From: Demequina sp. NBRC 110054
GTDB lineage: Bacteria > Actinomycetota > Actinomycetes > Actinomycetales > Demequinaceae
Length of the DNA: 64,000 nucleotides
Direction of reading: 5' to 3'
Assembly (NCBI RefSeq): GCF_002090115.1
Contig: NZ_BBRK01000004.1
Coordinates: forward strand, 930,001-994,000
Below the pieces are notes generated by a model. The model did no database searches, had not been told where the DNA came from, and saw only the letters and a program-made list of their open reading frames with translations. Below, piece after piece: positions 25,088 through 34,305 of the stretch (its first letter is position 1; each line of letters opens with the position of its first letter). Position numbers and translations under genes: made by a program.

Positions 25088-27253
25088 TCAGGGGGCCGGG
25101 GTGGCGACCTCGAGCGCCTCCGCGTCTCGCGAGTCCCTGGCCACCAGCAGGGTCACAGGCCCGTGGGGCGGCACGACGGCGCGGCGGTCGGGATCCCAGC
25201 CTCCGGCCGGCAGCAGCGACACCGGGACGGTCACATGTGTCGTCGCGCCAGCCTCCACATCCGCGACCTGGAAGCCGACAAGGTGCTTGCCTCCGTCGGC
25301 GCCGACGGCATAGACCTGGACCACGTGGCGGCCCCGGCGCGCACCGACGTTGGTGACCGCGACGTCGATCTCAGCCACCGCATCGTCCAGGCGCCGGACC
25401 CCCTCGACCGCGACGTCGAAGTCGGTGTACGACAGTCCGTGGCCGAACGGGTAGGCGGCTGCCACGCCGAGACGGTCGAGCAGGCGCTGGCCGTGCCAGC
25501 GGTCGTAGGTGATGCACGTCGCGTCGCGGTCGAAGAACGGCAGGTGGTTCTCGGTCGTGGGCACGGCGAACGGCAGCCTGCCGCCGGGGTCGACCTCGCC
25601 GAGCAGCACGTCGGCGAGCGCGTGGCCGCCCTCCATGCCGGAGTACCAGCTCATCACGATGCCAGGGACCTCGTGGCGCCAGGCCTCGGAGATGACGGCA
25701 CCGGCCGCGACCATCGAGACGATCGTGCGGGGGTTGGCGTCGGCGACCGCGAGGATGATCGCCTCGTCGACGGGCCGGAGAGTGAGACGGATCCTGTCGC
25801 CGCCGTCGGCGACCGAGTCGCCGCCCGCGACGGCCACGAGGAGCGGCTCCTCGGGGTCGGCGTCCGGGCGCGGCGGGTACAGGCTCTCCACGTCGGACGC
25901 GAACATCGCGCTCGCGTCGGTGAACTCGCCCTCGTCCTTCGCGGTGAATCCGGCGACGACGATCGCGGCGTCGCAGTCCTTCGCGACGGTGGCTGCCTTC
26001 ACGGGATCGTCCTCGAGGACCTCGACGATCTCGACCCCGGGGAGCGCAGCGCGCAGCCCCTCGAGGGGTGTGACGACCGTGGGCGCGTGCACGTCCGACG
26101 AGCCATGATCGCCTGTGTTGGCCATGTCTGCGAGGCGGCCGATCACGGCGACGCGCTTCAGGTCGGTCCGGTCGAGCGGGAGCACCGGGGCGCCGTCCAC
26201 GTCGTCGTTCTTGAGCAGCACCATGGAGGTGCTCGCGGCCTCGCGCGCGAGCGCGCGGTGCGCGTCGCACGCGATGACCTTCGTGCTCGGGATCGGGGCG
26301 TCGTGCGAGGCGTCGAAGCGCAGCTGGGTCGCGAGGATCCGCACCCCCGAGCGCTCGACCGCGGCCCACGAGGTCTGTCCCTGCGCGAGGCCGTCCTCGA
26401 GATCCCGCGCCCGCTGCTGTCGGAAGGGCTCCTCGACGTCGAGCCCCGCCTCGAGCGATGCAGCGGCGTCGCGCAGGCCGAGGATGAAGTCCGAGACGAC
26501 GACGCCCTCGAATCCCCACATGTCGCGCAGCACGCCTGTGAGGAGCTCGGGGTTCTGGCCCGCCCACTCGCCGTTGACCGAGTTGTAGGAGGACATGAGC
26601 GCGTCGGCGCCCTCGTCGACGATCCGCTTGAAGTGCGCGAGGTAGATCTCGTGGAGCACGTCGTCGTCGGCGACGACGTCCACCTGGAACCGCGCGTTCT
26701 CCATGGAGTTGAGCGCGAAGTGCTTCGCGCAGGCCATCACCTGCTCGCGGACGCCCCGCGTGAGCGCCGCGCCCATCTCGCCGAGCACATGCGTGTCCTC
26801 GCCGTAGGTCTCCTGCGCGCGTCCCCACGCGGGGTGGCGCAGGAGGTTGACGCACACGCCCGCGAAGAAGTTCGCTCCCTGGGCGCGCGCCTCGAGGCCG
26901 ATGGCCCGTCCGATGCGCTCCTCCAGATCGAGGTCGAAGCTCGCGCCGCGCGCCATCGAGACGGGGAAGGCGGTCGAGTGGCCCATGACGATGCCACGCG
27001 GGCCGTCCGTGAAGCGCAGGCCGGGGATGCCGAGCCGAGCCACCTCGCCATGCACATACGGCACCGTGTTGTAGCCGACGTGCATCATCTCGTCCATGGC
27101 TTCCCAGAACTCGCGGTCGCCGTCGAGCAGGCCGAGCCGCTCGTCGTCGTTCAGCCGGGCGTAGAGGCCTCGGGCCTCGTCCTCGGCGGAGGCCCCATCG
27201 CGGACCGCGGATACCGCCTGCGGGTAGGCCTGGTCGTCTGACATCGTCGTCAC
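25088..27253 (-). CDS. GH3 family beta-glucosidase/xylosidase
   Basis: 721 residues, no signal peptide. N-terminal barrel with RFTDGPRGI, CAKHFALNSMENAR and the nucleophile motif VVVSDFILG (Asp; Phe in place of the common Trp). Second alpha/beta domain with VAVIGRLADMANTGDHGSSDV, and a C-terminal fibronectin-like domain (YPFGHGLSYTDF onward). It hydrolyses beta-linked oligosaccharides from the non-reducing end, probably on imported sugars. A 25-bp palindrome sits 13 bases upstream of the start and implies repression by a TetR protein, perhaps that encoded at 27431. Confidence 0.92.
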   Translation of the reverse strand: MTTMSDDQAYPQAVSAVRDGASAEDEARGLYARLNDDERLGLLDGDREFWEAMDEMMHVGYNTVPYVHGEVARLGIPGLRFTDGPRGIVMGHSTAFPVSMARGASFDLDLEERIGRAIGLEARAQGANFFAGVCVNLLRHPAWGRAQETYGEDTHVLGEMGAALTRGVREQVMACAKHFALNSMENARFQVDVVADDDVLHEIYLAHFKRIVDEGADALMSSYNSVNGEWAGQNPELLTGVLRDMWGFEGVVVSDFILGLRDAAASLEAGLDVEEPFRQQRARDLEDGLAQGQTSWAAVERSGVRILATQLRFDASHDAPIPSTKVIACDAHRALAREAASTSMVLLKNDDVDGAPVLPLDRTDLKRVAVIGRLADMANTGDHGSSDVHAPTVVTPLEGLRAALPGVEIVEVLEDDPVKAATVAKDCDAAIVVAGFTAKDEGEFTDASAMFASDVESLYPPRPDADPEEPLLVAVAGGDSVADGGDRIRLTLRPVDEAIILAVADANPRTIVSMVAAGAVISEAWRHEVPGIVMSWYSGMEGGHALADVLLGEVDPGGRLPFAVPTTENHLPFFDRDATCITYDRWHGQRLLDRLGVAAAYPFGHGLSYTDFDVAVEGVRRLDDAVAEIDVAVTNVGARRGRHVVQVYAVGADGGKHLVGFQVADVEAGATTHVTVPVSLLPAGGWDPDRRAVVPPHGPVTLLVARDSRDAEALEVATPAP

Positions 27254-27265
27254 CTCTCGACTCCT

Positions 27266-27290
27266 ACTGACTACTTACTTAGTTGTCAGT
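27266..27290. promoter_or_regulatory. 25-bp palindromic operator upstream of the GH3 gene
   Basis: ACTGAC at 27266 and GTCAGT at 27290 close an imperfect palindrome in which 20 of 25 positions match, with inner ACT/AGT arms at matching distance. Size and symmetry fit a TetR-type operator. It lies between the GH3 start (27253) and the end of the upstream TetR gene (27431), where the GH3 promoter should be. Confidence 0.65.
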
Positions 27291-27430
27291 TGTGGCGACC
27301 GTAGTCCTACGGTGACGCTGTTCGCAAGAGGGTGAAGGGACGATGCGGGGGCTGGGGCGGGCGGGGCGGTGGAGCGCCGCTACGGGGTTGGGGTCCGGGC
27401 TGGAGCTGCGCGTCAGCGATGATCGCGAGG

Positions 27431-28087
27431 CTAGCGAGCGAAACCGTCGAGGCCCGCCGAGGCTGCGATCCACTCGGCGACGAGGTCGAAGTGTTCGACA
27501 TCCCGCAGCCACTGCACCTGGAGTCCGTCCATGAGCGCGAGCACCTGGCGGGCGAGCCGGTCCGGATCTGGGGCATCCGCGGCGAGGGCCGCGAAGTTCC
27601 CGAGTCCCTCGCGCTGCCGCGCGAGGAAGTAGCCGTGCGCGGGGTGGCTCGGCTCGAGCGACTCCGCCTCAAGCACGCTGTACAGCCGGACGATCTCAGG
27701 CTGGCGCGCATTGCGCCGCACAAGCGCGTCGCAGAACTGCGCGAGCGAGACGTCCGCGATCACGCTCACGTCGCCCGAGGCGGGTTCCACGAGCACGGGC
27801 CTGTCGAGCTCCGCCGCGATCGCCTCCGCATCGAGCCGGTCGCGATGCTCGAGGACCTCGATGAGCAGGCCATCCTTCGACCCCACGTGATAGAGCACGC
27901 CCGCGACCGTCACTCCGCACGCCGCGGCCACGTCCTGGATGGACGTGCCCCAGAAGCCGCGCTCCGCGATCAGCGCGGTCGCCGCGTCCACGATCTGCGC
28001 CTTGCGGTCCGCACCCGAGAGTCGCTGGGCATCCCGGCCGCGCGTCCGGGCCCGCGAGGGGGTCGCGGGGCGGGAGGTGTGGCTCAT
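27431..28087 (-). CDS. TetR family regulator
   Basis: 218 residues. The HTH occupies about residues 28-75: QIVDAATALIAERGFWGTSIQDVAAACGVTVAGVLYHVGSKDGLL is the standard TetR layout with the YHVGSK tail. The rest is the helical ligand domain. A TAGCAT hexamer six bases before ATG 28087 suggests a leaderless transcript. Directly upstream of the GH3 gene and its palindrome on the same strand, so it is the best candidate repressor there; the ligand would be a sugar or glycoside. Confidence 0.9.
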   Translation of the reverse strand: MSHTSRPATPSRARTRGRDAQRLSGADRKAQIVDAATALIAERGFWGTSIQDVAAACGVTVAGVLYHVGSKDGLLIEVLEHRDRLDAEAIAAELDRPVLVEPASGDVSVIADVSLAQFCDALVRRNARQPEIVRLYSVLEAESLEPSHPAHGYFLARQREGLGNFAALAADAPDPDRLARQVLALMDGLQVQWLRDVEHFDLVAEWIAASAGLDGFAR

Positions 28088-28187
28088 GCGGTCATGCTAG
28101 CGAGGCTCCCGCAAGCGTCCGGTGCGACGAGGGCGGCGTGGCAGGGCGCGGGCGACCTGCCTGGGCGGAGGTGGAGTTCGCCCGCCT

Positions 28188-28832
28188 TCAGCGGAGCGCC
28201 TCCCACTCGGGCCCGTCGAACAGCACTCGGTCCACGCGGGCCCACAGATCGGAGATGGACTCACGGGGATCCGTGAGTGACTGCAGCTCCGTGCCGTCCA
28301 TGGCGCAGAACGCGGTGCGCAGCAGATCGTCGAACGCGTCGGCGTTCTCGAATCGCGGAGGCAGCTTCCACGGCAGCGCGCGCATGACGGACAGCAGCCG
28401 CTGATGCCGACCTGCGTAGTACTCGTGCGCCGGGTGAGCCGGGTCGTGCGCCTCGACCGCGAGGCGCACGAACAGGACCACGAGCTCGGGTCGGTCGACG
28501 TTGGTGCGGACGGCTCCGTTGAGGCACGCGCGCAGGTCCAGGAGATCTGTCGCGTCGGACTCGCCCGCAGCACGCAGCTGTGCGATCAGCTGCTGTTCGT
28601 CGCCGAAGTCGTCGTAGTAGGTCTCGATGATCAGCGTGAGGAGCTCCTCGCGCGTGCGCACGTGGTGGTTGAGCCCCGGCAGGGTGAGTCCGACAGCATC
28701 GGCGACGGTCTGCATCGACACCCCGTAGGAGCCGAACTGCGCGACGAGCTCCGCACCCTTCTCGGCGATCTGCCGACGACGAGCGTCGACAGGCATGCGC
28801 GTGCGAGCGTGGATCGGCGTCTTCGAGGTCAC
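28188..28832 (-). CDS. TetR family regulator, divergent from the sugar transporter
   Basis: Start taken at GTG 28832 (VTSKTPIHART); ATG 28796 is an alternative and the ATG at 28874 would run through the promoter. HTH: RRRQIAEKGAELVAQFG with recognition helix MQTVADAVGLTLPGLNHHV. Helical effector domain of the same length as the regulator at 27431, and the two are distant paralogues (both have PAHPAH near the middle). Divergent from the MFS gene at 28962, with TTGACA/TATATC between, so it probably controls the transporter and arabinofuranosidase genes. Confidence 0.88.
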   Translation of the reverse strand: MTSKTPIHARTRMPVDARRRQIAEKGAELVAQFGSYGVSMQTVADAVGLTLPGLNHHVRTREELLTLIIETYYDDFGDEQQLIAQLRAAGESDATDLLDLRACLNGAVRTNVDRPELVVLFVRLAVEAHDPAHPAHEYYAGRHQRLLSVMRALPWKLPPRFENADAFDDLLRTAFCAMDGTELQSLTDPRESISDLWARVDRVLFDGPEWEALR

Positions 28833-28875
28833 GGAAGCATTGTGGCACGAGGCCGGTGCGCGCTGCATTCTCAAT

Positions 28876-28905
28876 TTGACAACTGTCGACCGACTACCGT
28901 ATATC
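28876..28905 (+). promoter_or_regulatory. Sigma-70-type promoter for the MFS/GH51 unit
   Basis: TTGACA at 28876-28881 and TATATC at 28900-28905 with an 18-bp spacer, in an unusually AT-rich patch. It is followed 57 bases later by GTG 28962 with an AAAGGAG site. Confidence 0.7.
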
Positions 28906-28961
28906 TCTCAAGTAATAGGTAGCGCGGCGTTGCGCATGCCCCAGATCAAAGGAGATCCTTC

Positions 28962-30227
28962 GTGTCTCAGCATGTTGCCGACCCGGCGCAGGCACCCGCA
29001 TCGGTGCAACTCAGCCGGGTTCAGACCATCCGCTACTCGAGCGGCTTCTTCATCTTCTCGTTGTTCTGGATGATGGCGCTGATGATCATTGCGGCGGTAC
29101 TGCTGCCGCAGCGCCTCACGGAGATCGCGCCCGACGACAAGGTCGCCATCTCGGGCGTCCTGAACTCGGTGACCGCGCTCGTGTCGCTCGTCTCCAACCT
29201 GGTCGTCGGCAACCTGTCCGACCGCACTCGCTCGATCTTCGGCCGGCGCACGCCCTGGATCGCGTCCGGCGGTCTGGTCGGCGGTGTGAGCCTCTTCGCG
29301 ATCGGCATCCTGCCGAACGCGTGGTCGATCGGTGTCGCGTACTGTCTCGCGATGGTGGGCCTCAACATGATGATCGCCCCCGCGGTGGCCGCGCTCTCCG
29401 ACCGCGTTCCCGAGACCTCCCGCGGCACGATGTCCGCGTTCTTCGCCGCGGGATCCCTGGCAGGAAGCTCGCTCGGCACGCTCGTCGGCGCGATGTTCAT
29501 CACCGCGCAGCTGCCCGGGTACATCGTGGCGGGCGTCGTCATGGGCATCTCCGGCATCGTGACCGTGATCCTCTGGCCCAAGGAGGCATCCTCGAAGGAC
29601 CTCCCTGCTGCGAGCACCGACCTGCGCTCGATCCTGACGTCGTTCCGTCCCCCGCGCAACGCGCCCGACTTCTGGAACGCCTTCATCGGGCGCTCGCTCC
29701 TGATCTTCGCGTACTACATGGTGCTCAACTACCAGTTGTACATCCTGCAGGACTACATCGGACTGTCCACCGAGGACTCCGCCGCGACCATCGCGACGAT
29801 GTCGGTCGTGCTGCTCGTGGTCTCCGCGGTCTCCGCGCTGTCTGCGGGCCCGATCTCCGACAAGATCGGCCGCCGCAAGGTGCCGGTGGTCGTCGCCAGC
29901 GTCCTGCTCGCGATCGGCTTCGCGCTCCCGTGGGTCATGCACAACGCCATGGGAATGATCCTGTTCGCCGCGATCGGCGGGTTCGGCTACGGCATGTACG
30001 GCTCGGTGGACCAGGCACTCAACGTCGACGTGCTCCCGAACGCTGAGGAGGCCGGCAAGGACCTCGGCATCCTCAACATGGCCACGACGCTCGGCCAGAT
30101 GGTCGGACCGATCGCGACCTCGATCATCGTGACCTCCCTCGGCGGCTACGGCATGGTCTTCCCGGTCGCGATCGTGTTCACGATCGTCGCGTGCGTGTTC
30201 ATCATGCGGATCCGTTCGGTCCGCTGA
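28962..30227 (+). CDS. MFS sugar transporter
   Basis: 421 residues, twelve hydrophobic segments. The MFS loop motif between helices 2 and 3 is GNLSDRTRSIFGRRTPW, and the equivalent in the second half is GPISDKIGRRKVPV. The RTRSIFGRRTPWI form is typical of glycoside/oligosaccharide carriers in actinobacteria. It starts at GTG 28962 after AAAGGAGATCC. First of a unit with the arabinofuranosidase at 30264 (36 bp apart), so it probably imports arabino-oligosaccharides. Confidence 0.88.
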   Translation: MSQHVADPAQAPASVQLSRVQTIRYSSGFFIFSLFWMMALMIIAAVLLPQRLTEIAPDDKVAISGVLNSVTALVSLVSNLVVGNLSDRTRSIFGRRTPWIASGGLVGGVSLFAIGILPNAWSIGVAYCLAMVGLNMMIAPAVAALSDRVPETSRGTMSAFFAAGSLAGSSLGTLVGAMFITAQLPGYIVAGVVMGISGIVTVILWPKEASSKDLPAASTDLRSILTSFRPPRNAPDFWNAFIGRSLLIFAYYMVLNYQLYILQDYIGLSTEDSAATIATMSVVLLVVSAVSALSAGPISDKIGRRKVPVVVASVLLAIGFALPWVMHNAMGMILFAAIGGFGYGMYGSVDQALNVDVLPNAEEAGKDLGILNMATTLGQMVGPIATSIIVTSLGGYGMVFPVAIVFTIVACVFIMRIRSVR

Positions 30228-30263
30228 CCTCCCGCATCTCCCGACCTCAAGGAAGGCCGACTC

Positions 30264-31787
30264 TTGCCTGTCTCGATCGACCCCACCCAGACCATCGCCA
30301 CGATCCGTCCCGCGCTGCATGGACAGTTCATCGAGTTCCTCGGTGAGTGCATCGACGGCGGGATCTGGGTGGGCCCCGACTCCGACGTGCCCCACACCGA
30401 CGGGATCCGTCAGGGCGTCCTCGATGCCCTCAAGGAGCTTGAGCCTCCGGTACTCCGGTGGCCCGGTGGTTGCTACGCCGACACGTACCACTGGCGTGAC
30501 GGCATAGGTCCCCGTGCAGATCGCCCGACGACGTTCAACGAGAACTTCGGCACCTACGAGCTCGATGACCATGCGTTCGGGACCGACGAGTACCTCCGTC
30601 TGTGCGAGGCGATCGACGCCCAGCCGTGGATCAACGTCAACATGATGACCGGCACGCCCGCCGAGGCGAGGGACTGGATGGAGTACTGCAACCGCGCGAC
30701 CGGCACCGAGCTCGCCGACCTGCGCGTGAGCAACGGTCACGAGGCTCCGTACGACGTGAACCTGTGGGGCATCGGCAACGAGCCGTGGGGCGGCGGAGGC
30801 ATCATGACGGCTCCGGGCTACGTCGACGCGTACCGCGCGTTCGCATCGGCCATGCCGCGCTTCACGGGCTCGGTGTTCGAGACGCCGAAGACCTACGCCA
30901 TCGCGAGCGGTCCCGACGGCAACAAGCCGAAGGAGCGCGTCGCGTGGACCAAGGACTTCTTCGCCGCGCTCAATGAGTACCGTCAGCCGCCGATCCACGG
31001 CTACGACCTGCACTTCTACAACTGGAACATCGACCACGAGACGGACACCCCCACCAGCTTCGACGAGGCCGGGTGGGATCGCGTGATCGCGGGCTGCCTC
31101 GAGCTCGAGGACGTCATCGTCGAGCAGTGGGCACTCATGGAGGAAGGCCTCGCGTCGGTTCCGATGCCCGAGTCCACCCTGGAGCCGAGGCTCGAGCACA
31201 TCGACCTCGTGGTCGGCGAGTGGGGCAACTGGCATCGCGACGCGTTCTTCGCGCGTCCCGCGCTGTTCCAGCAGGTGACGATGCGCGACGCGATCACCAC
31301 CGCGCTCTCGCTCGACATCCTGCAGCGTCACGCCGACAAGATCTCGATCGCCTGCAACGCGCAGACGGTCAACGTCCTCAACTCGGTGATCCTCACCGAC
31401 GGCGACGCGACGATCCTCACGCCGAACTTCGACGTCTTCATGATGTACAAGGCGCACCGTGGCGCGATGGCGCTCACTGTCGAGCCGGTCGATGAGGCGA
31501 GCGGAGCGCATCTCTTCGCGTCGGTCGCCGACGACGGGACGATCGTGGTCAACCTCACCAATCCGTCGATGACGGACGAGGCGGAGGTCGAGTTGGAGTT
31601 CGCCGTCCCGGTAAGCCTCGCGAAGCGTGAGACGCTCGCCGCGGCGACGCCGACCGACCACAACACGGCAGACGCGCCCGACGCGGTGCGTCGCGTCGCC
31701 GAGCGGATCGATGGTGAGGCCTCGGGCCGCCACACGGTCCGGCTTCCGGCCGGCTCGGTCACGGTGCTCACGGCACAGCAGGGCTGA
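30264..31787 (+). CDS. abfA: GH51 alpha-L-arabinofuranosidase
   Basis: 507 residues from TTG 30264, with AAGGAAGG upstream; typical length for intracellular GH51 enzymes. Catalytic acid/base Glu in WGIGNEPWGGGG; nucleophile Glu in VVGEWGNWH; also LRWPGGCYADTYHW and NAQTVNVLNSVI, which are hallmarks of the family. It removes arabinose from arabinan or arabinoxylan oligomers in the cytoplasm. Co-transcribed with the MFS transporter; ends at a strong terminator at 31821. Confidence 0.95.
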   Translation: MPVSIDPTQTIATIRPALHGQFIEFLGECIDGGIWVGPDSDVPHTDGIRQGVLDALKELEPPVLRWPGGCYADTYHWRDGIGPRADRPTTFNENFGTYELDDHAFGTDEYLRLCEAIDAQPWINVNMMTGTPAEARDWMEYCNRATGTELADLRVSNGHEAPYDVNLWGIGNEPWGGGGIMTAPGYVDAYRAFASAMPRFTGSVFETPKTYAIASGPDGNKPKERVAWTKDFFAALNEYRQPPIHGYDLHFYNWNIDHETDTPTSFDEAGWDRVIAGCLELEDVIVEQWALMEEGLASVPMPESTLEPRLEHIDLVVGEWGNWHRDAFFARPALFQQVTMRDAITTALSLDILQRHADKISIACNAQTVNVLNSVILTDGDATILTPNFDVFMMYKAHRGAMALTVEPVDEASGAHLFASVADDGTIVVNLTNPSMTDEAEVELEFAVPVSLAKRETLAAATPTDHNTADAPDAVRRVAERIDGEASGRHTVRLPAGSVTVLTAQQG

Positions 31788-31820
31788 CCGGGCGGACGCG
31801 TCAGGCGTCCGCGGAAGCAG

Positions 31821-31843
31821 GGCCCCGGGAATCTCCCGGGGCC
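31821..31843. terminator. Strong hairpin terminator after the first GH51 gene
   Basis: GGCCCCGGGA-ATC-TCCCGGGGCC, a perfect ten-base stem. There is no run of T; the hairpin is typical of high-GC organisms. Separates the MFS/GH51 unit from the second GH51 gene. Confidence 0.8.
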
Positions 31844-31879
31844 TCTCGTCGCGCTCGGGACGTCCGACCGGTCCCGCCG

Positions 31880-31901
31880 CACTTTGCAACGTGGCAAAGT
31901 G
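31880..31901. promoter_or_regulatory. Perfect inverted repeat, likely LacI-type operator
   Basis: CACTTTGC-N6-GCAAAGTG, perfect eight-base arms, 45 bases before ATG 31946. Size and central spacing match LacI/GalR family operators. No LacI gene is present in this window, so the regulator would be encoded elsewhere. Confidence 0.7.
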
Positions 31902-31945
31902 GTGTGCTGGAAGCCGCACCACCCCCACGCGCACGAACGGAAACC

Positions 31946-34246
31946 ATGCCTGACAACGACGTCACCCGTCTCAACCTGACTCTCGGCGAGCCGACGGGCG
32001 TCACGCTCGACCCCGACATGTGGGGGATCTTCTTCGAGGACATCAACTGGAGCCTCGACGGCGGCCTCAACGCCGAGCTGCTGCGCAACGGCGACTTCGC
32101 CTTCACTCCCGCCGATCACGCTGGGTGGGGTCCGCTCACCGCGTGGCAGACCACGGGCGACGGCTCGGTCGAGGTCCGCACCGAGGACCCGGTCCACCCG
32201 AACAACGGCACCTACGTGCGGGTCACCGGCCCGGTCACGCTCACCAACGAGGGCTTCGACGCGGTCAGGGTCTCCAGGGACGATGCGTTCCGTCTCACTG
32301 CGTTCACGTGGTGCGTCCAGGGGGTCGGGGAGGCGTCGGCCGCGATCGTCGACGGCGCGGGCGAGGCGCTTGCCGAGGCGCCGCTCAATACTCCCGCCGG
32401 GGGCTGGCACGAGGCGAGCCTGGACCTCGTCGCTACCGCCGACGGCCTTGGTCGGCTTGCGATCACCGTGCCGCGCGGCCTCGTGCTCGAGCTCGACATG
32501 CTCTCGTTGCGCCCCGTGGGCCCGGCCGGCGAAGCTCTCACCTTCCGCCCCGACCTGGTCGAGGCGCTGCGCGCGCTGAAGCCCTCGTTCGTGCGCTTCC
32601 CCGGCGGCTGCGTCGCGCACGGCCTGGGGCTCGGCAACCTCTACCACTGGAAGCAGACCGTCGGTCCGCGCGAGTCCCGCGTGCCGAGCTTCAACACGTG
32701 GGGCTACCATCAGACCCGCCAGATCGGCTACCTCGAGTACTTCGAGCTGTGCGAGACGCTCGGCGCGACGGCGATGCCGATCGTCGCGGCGGGCGTGAGC
32801 TGCCAGAACCTGCGCGGACGCGCCGCGTGCATCCCGATGGCCGACATGCCCGCGTATGTGCAGGACATCCTGGACCTGGTCGAGTTCGCCAACGGCGGCA
32901 CGGACACCGAGTGGGGCGCGCGCCGCGCCGAGCTCGGCCACCCCGAGCCCTTCGGCCTGCGACTGCTCGGCCTGGGCAACGAGGACGAGATCACGCGCGA
33001 CTTCGAGGAGCGCTACGCGATGGTCGCCGAGGCGCTCGCGGCCGAGCATCCCGAGATCACCGTCATCGGCACGGCGGGCCCGCAGCCCTTCGGTCCTGAC
33101 TTCGAGGACGGGTGGGCGTTCGCGCGCGAGCAGCGCGTCGCGATCGTCGACGAGCACGCGTACCGCACGCCCCGGTGGTTCCACCAGAACCTCGACCGCT
33201 ACGACGCGTACGACCGTTCCGGTCCCGCCGTCTACTTCGGCGAGTACGCCGCGCGCACCAACAGCGTCCGGTCCGCGATGGCCGAGGCCGCCTTCATGAT
33301 CGCGATGGAGCGCAACGGCGACATCGTCCGGCTGGCTTCCTACGCACCCCTGCTCGCGCGCCTCGGCACCACCCAGTGGGTGCCCGACATGATCTACTTC
33401 GACGCCGATCGGGTGCTTCCGACCGCCTCCTACTTCGTGCAGCGGATGTTCTCCGTGGAGCGCGGCGAGACGCTGCTGCCCGTCCAGATCGACGGCGTCG
33501 TGGACGTCCCGGTCCCGCCCCGCGCTGCGGGCACCGTGCGGCTGTCCGCGCCGGGTGCGCGCGTGGCCGTCACCGACGCGTCGATCGACGGGGCCGAGGT
33601 GGCGCCGGTCGAGGTCGCCGAGGACGAGGTCTCCCTGGGGGCGATCGGCGCGGACGGCGTGGTGGAGTTCACCGCGACCCGCGTGGACGGCCAGGAGGGG
33701 ATGGTCATCCGACTCGGCGGGACCGGCATCGAGGACTTCCTGCAGGTCGACATCGGCTCGTGGCAGAACAAGACGACGGTCGTGCACACCTACGCCGACG
33801 GCATCTCCAACGACATCGACGGTCCGTACGCGTGGTCCGGCATGTCGACCGACGTGCCGGTGACGGTACGCGTGGAGCTCGAGGGCGAGCGCATCCGCGT
33901 GTGGGTGGACGGCGAGCTGCGCCACGACGTGGCCGAGGACCGTCGTCCGGAGACGCGCGTCGTCGCCGGCTGCGCCGAGCGGACCGGTGAGGACGGCACG
34001 CGCGAGTACGTCGTCCGTCTGGTGAACGCCACGGACGAGCCGCGGAAGGCGACGCTCGCGCTGCCCGGCGGCCCGACGCCGTGGATGGGCGCGGCGACCG
34101 TGCTCGCGGGAGCAGGGCCCGACGAGGGGCTGGCCTTCGAGGCTTCGCCGATCGAGCCCCGCGACGCGGACGTCGACCTCGCGCCCGGCCAGGCGTTCCA
34201 GCTCCCGGCCTGGTCGCTCACGGTCGCGGTGCTGCGCGAGGCCTGA
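31946..34246 (+). CDS. Second, larger GH51 alpha-L-arabinofuranosidase
   Basis: 766 residues from ATG 31946; the in-frame GTG/CTG upstream to 31904 overlaps the operator region. The N terminus has the GH51 strand MWGIFFEDINWSLDGGLNAELL, then an inserted carbohydrate-binding-like beta domain (about 55-190), then the barrel with VRFPGGCVAHG, acid/base Glu in LLGLGNEDE and nucleophile Glu in VYFGEYAAR. A C-terminal beta domain follows, with an extra lectin-like segment (about 540-660). No signal peptide, so cytoplasmic. Only distantly similar to the GH51 at 30264; it probably acts on a different arabinoside. Confidence 0.92.
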   Translation: MPDNDVTRLNLTLGEPTGVTLDPDMWGIFFEDINWSLDGGLNAELLRNGDFAFTPADHAGWGPLTAWQTTGDGSVEVRTEDPVHPNNGTYVRVTGPVTLTNEGFDAVRVSRDDAFRLTAFTWCVQGVGEASAAIVDGAGEALAEAPLNTPAGGWHEASLDLVATADGLGRLAITVPRGLVLELDMLSLRPVGPAGEALTFRPDLVEALRALKPSFVRFPGGCVAHGLGLGNLYHWKQTVGPRESRVPSFNTWGYHQTRQIGYLEYFELCETLGATAMPIVAAGVSCQNLRGRAACIPMADMPAYVQDILDLVEFANGGTDTEWGARRAELGHPEPFGLRLLGLGNEDEITRDFEERYAMVAEALAAEHPEITVIGTAGPQPFGPDFEDGWAFAREQRVAIVDEHAYRTPRWFHQNLDRYDAYDRSGPAVYFGEYAARTNSVRSAMAEAAFMIAMERNGDIVRLASYAPLLARLGTTQWVPDMIYFDADRVLPTASYFVQRMFSVERGETLLPVQIDGVVDVPVPPRAAGTVRLSAPGARVAVTDASIDGAEVAPVEVAEDEVSLGAIGADGVVEFTATRVDGQEGMVIRLGGTGIEDFLQVDIGSWQNKTTVVHTYADGISNDIDGPYAWSGMSTDVPVTVRVELEGERIRVWVDGELRHDVAEDRRPETRVVAGCAERTGEDGTREYVVRLVNATDEPRKATLALPGGPTPWMGAATVLAGAGPDEGLAFEASPIEPRDADVDLAPGQAFQLPAWSLTVAVLREA

Positions 34247-34305
34247 CGGTCAGGGGAGCTCGAGGACGCCGACAGGACTGGAACACCGACACGAGAGGAA
34301 GAGCC

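Noticed and set aside
25163-27241. 692-codon plus-strand frame
   Set aside because: Antisense to the GH3 gene, which carries all family motifs.
28908-31934. 1008-codon open frame on the minus strand
   Set aside because: It lies antisense to the MFS and GH51 genes, which have complete family motifs, and its protein is Arg/Asp/His-rich low complexity typical of high-GC shadow frames.
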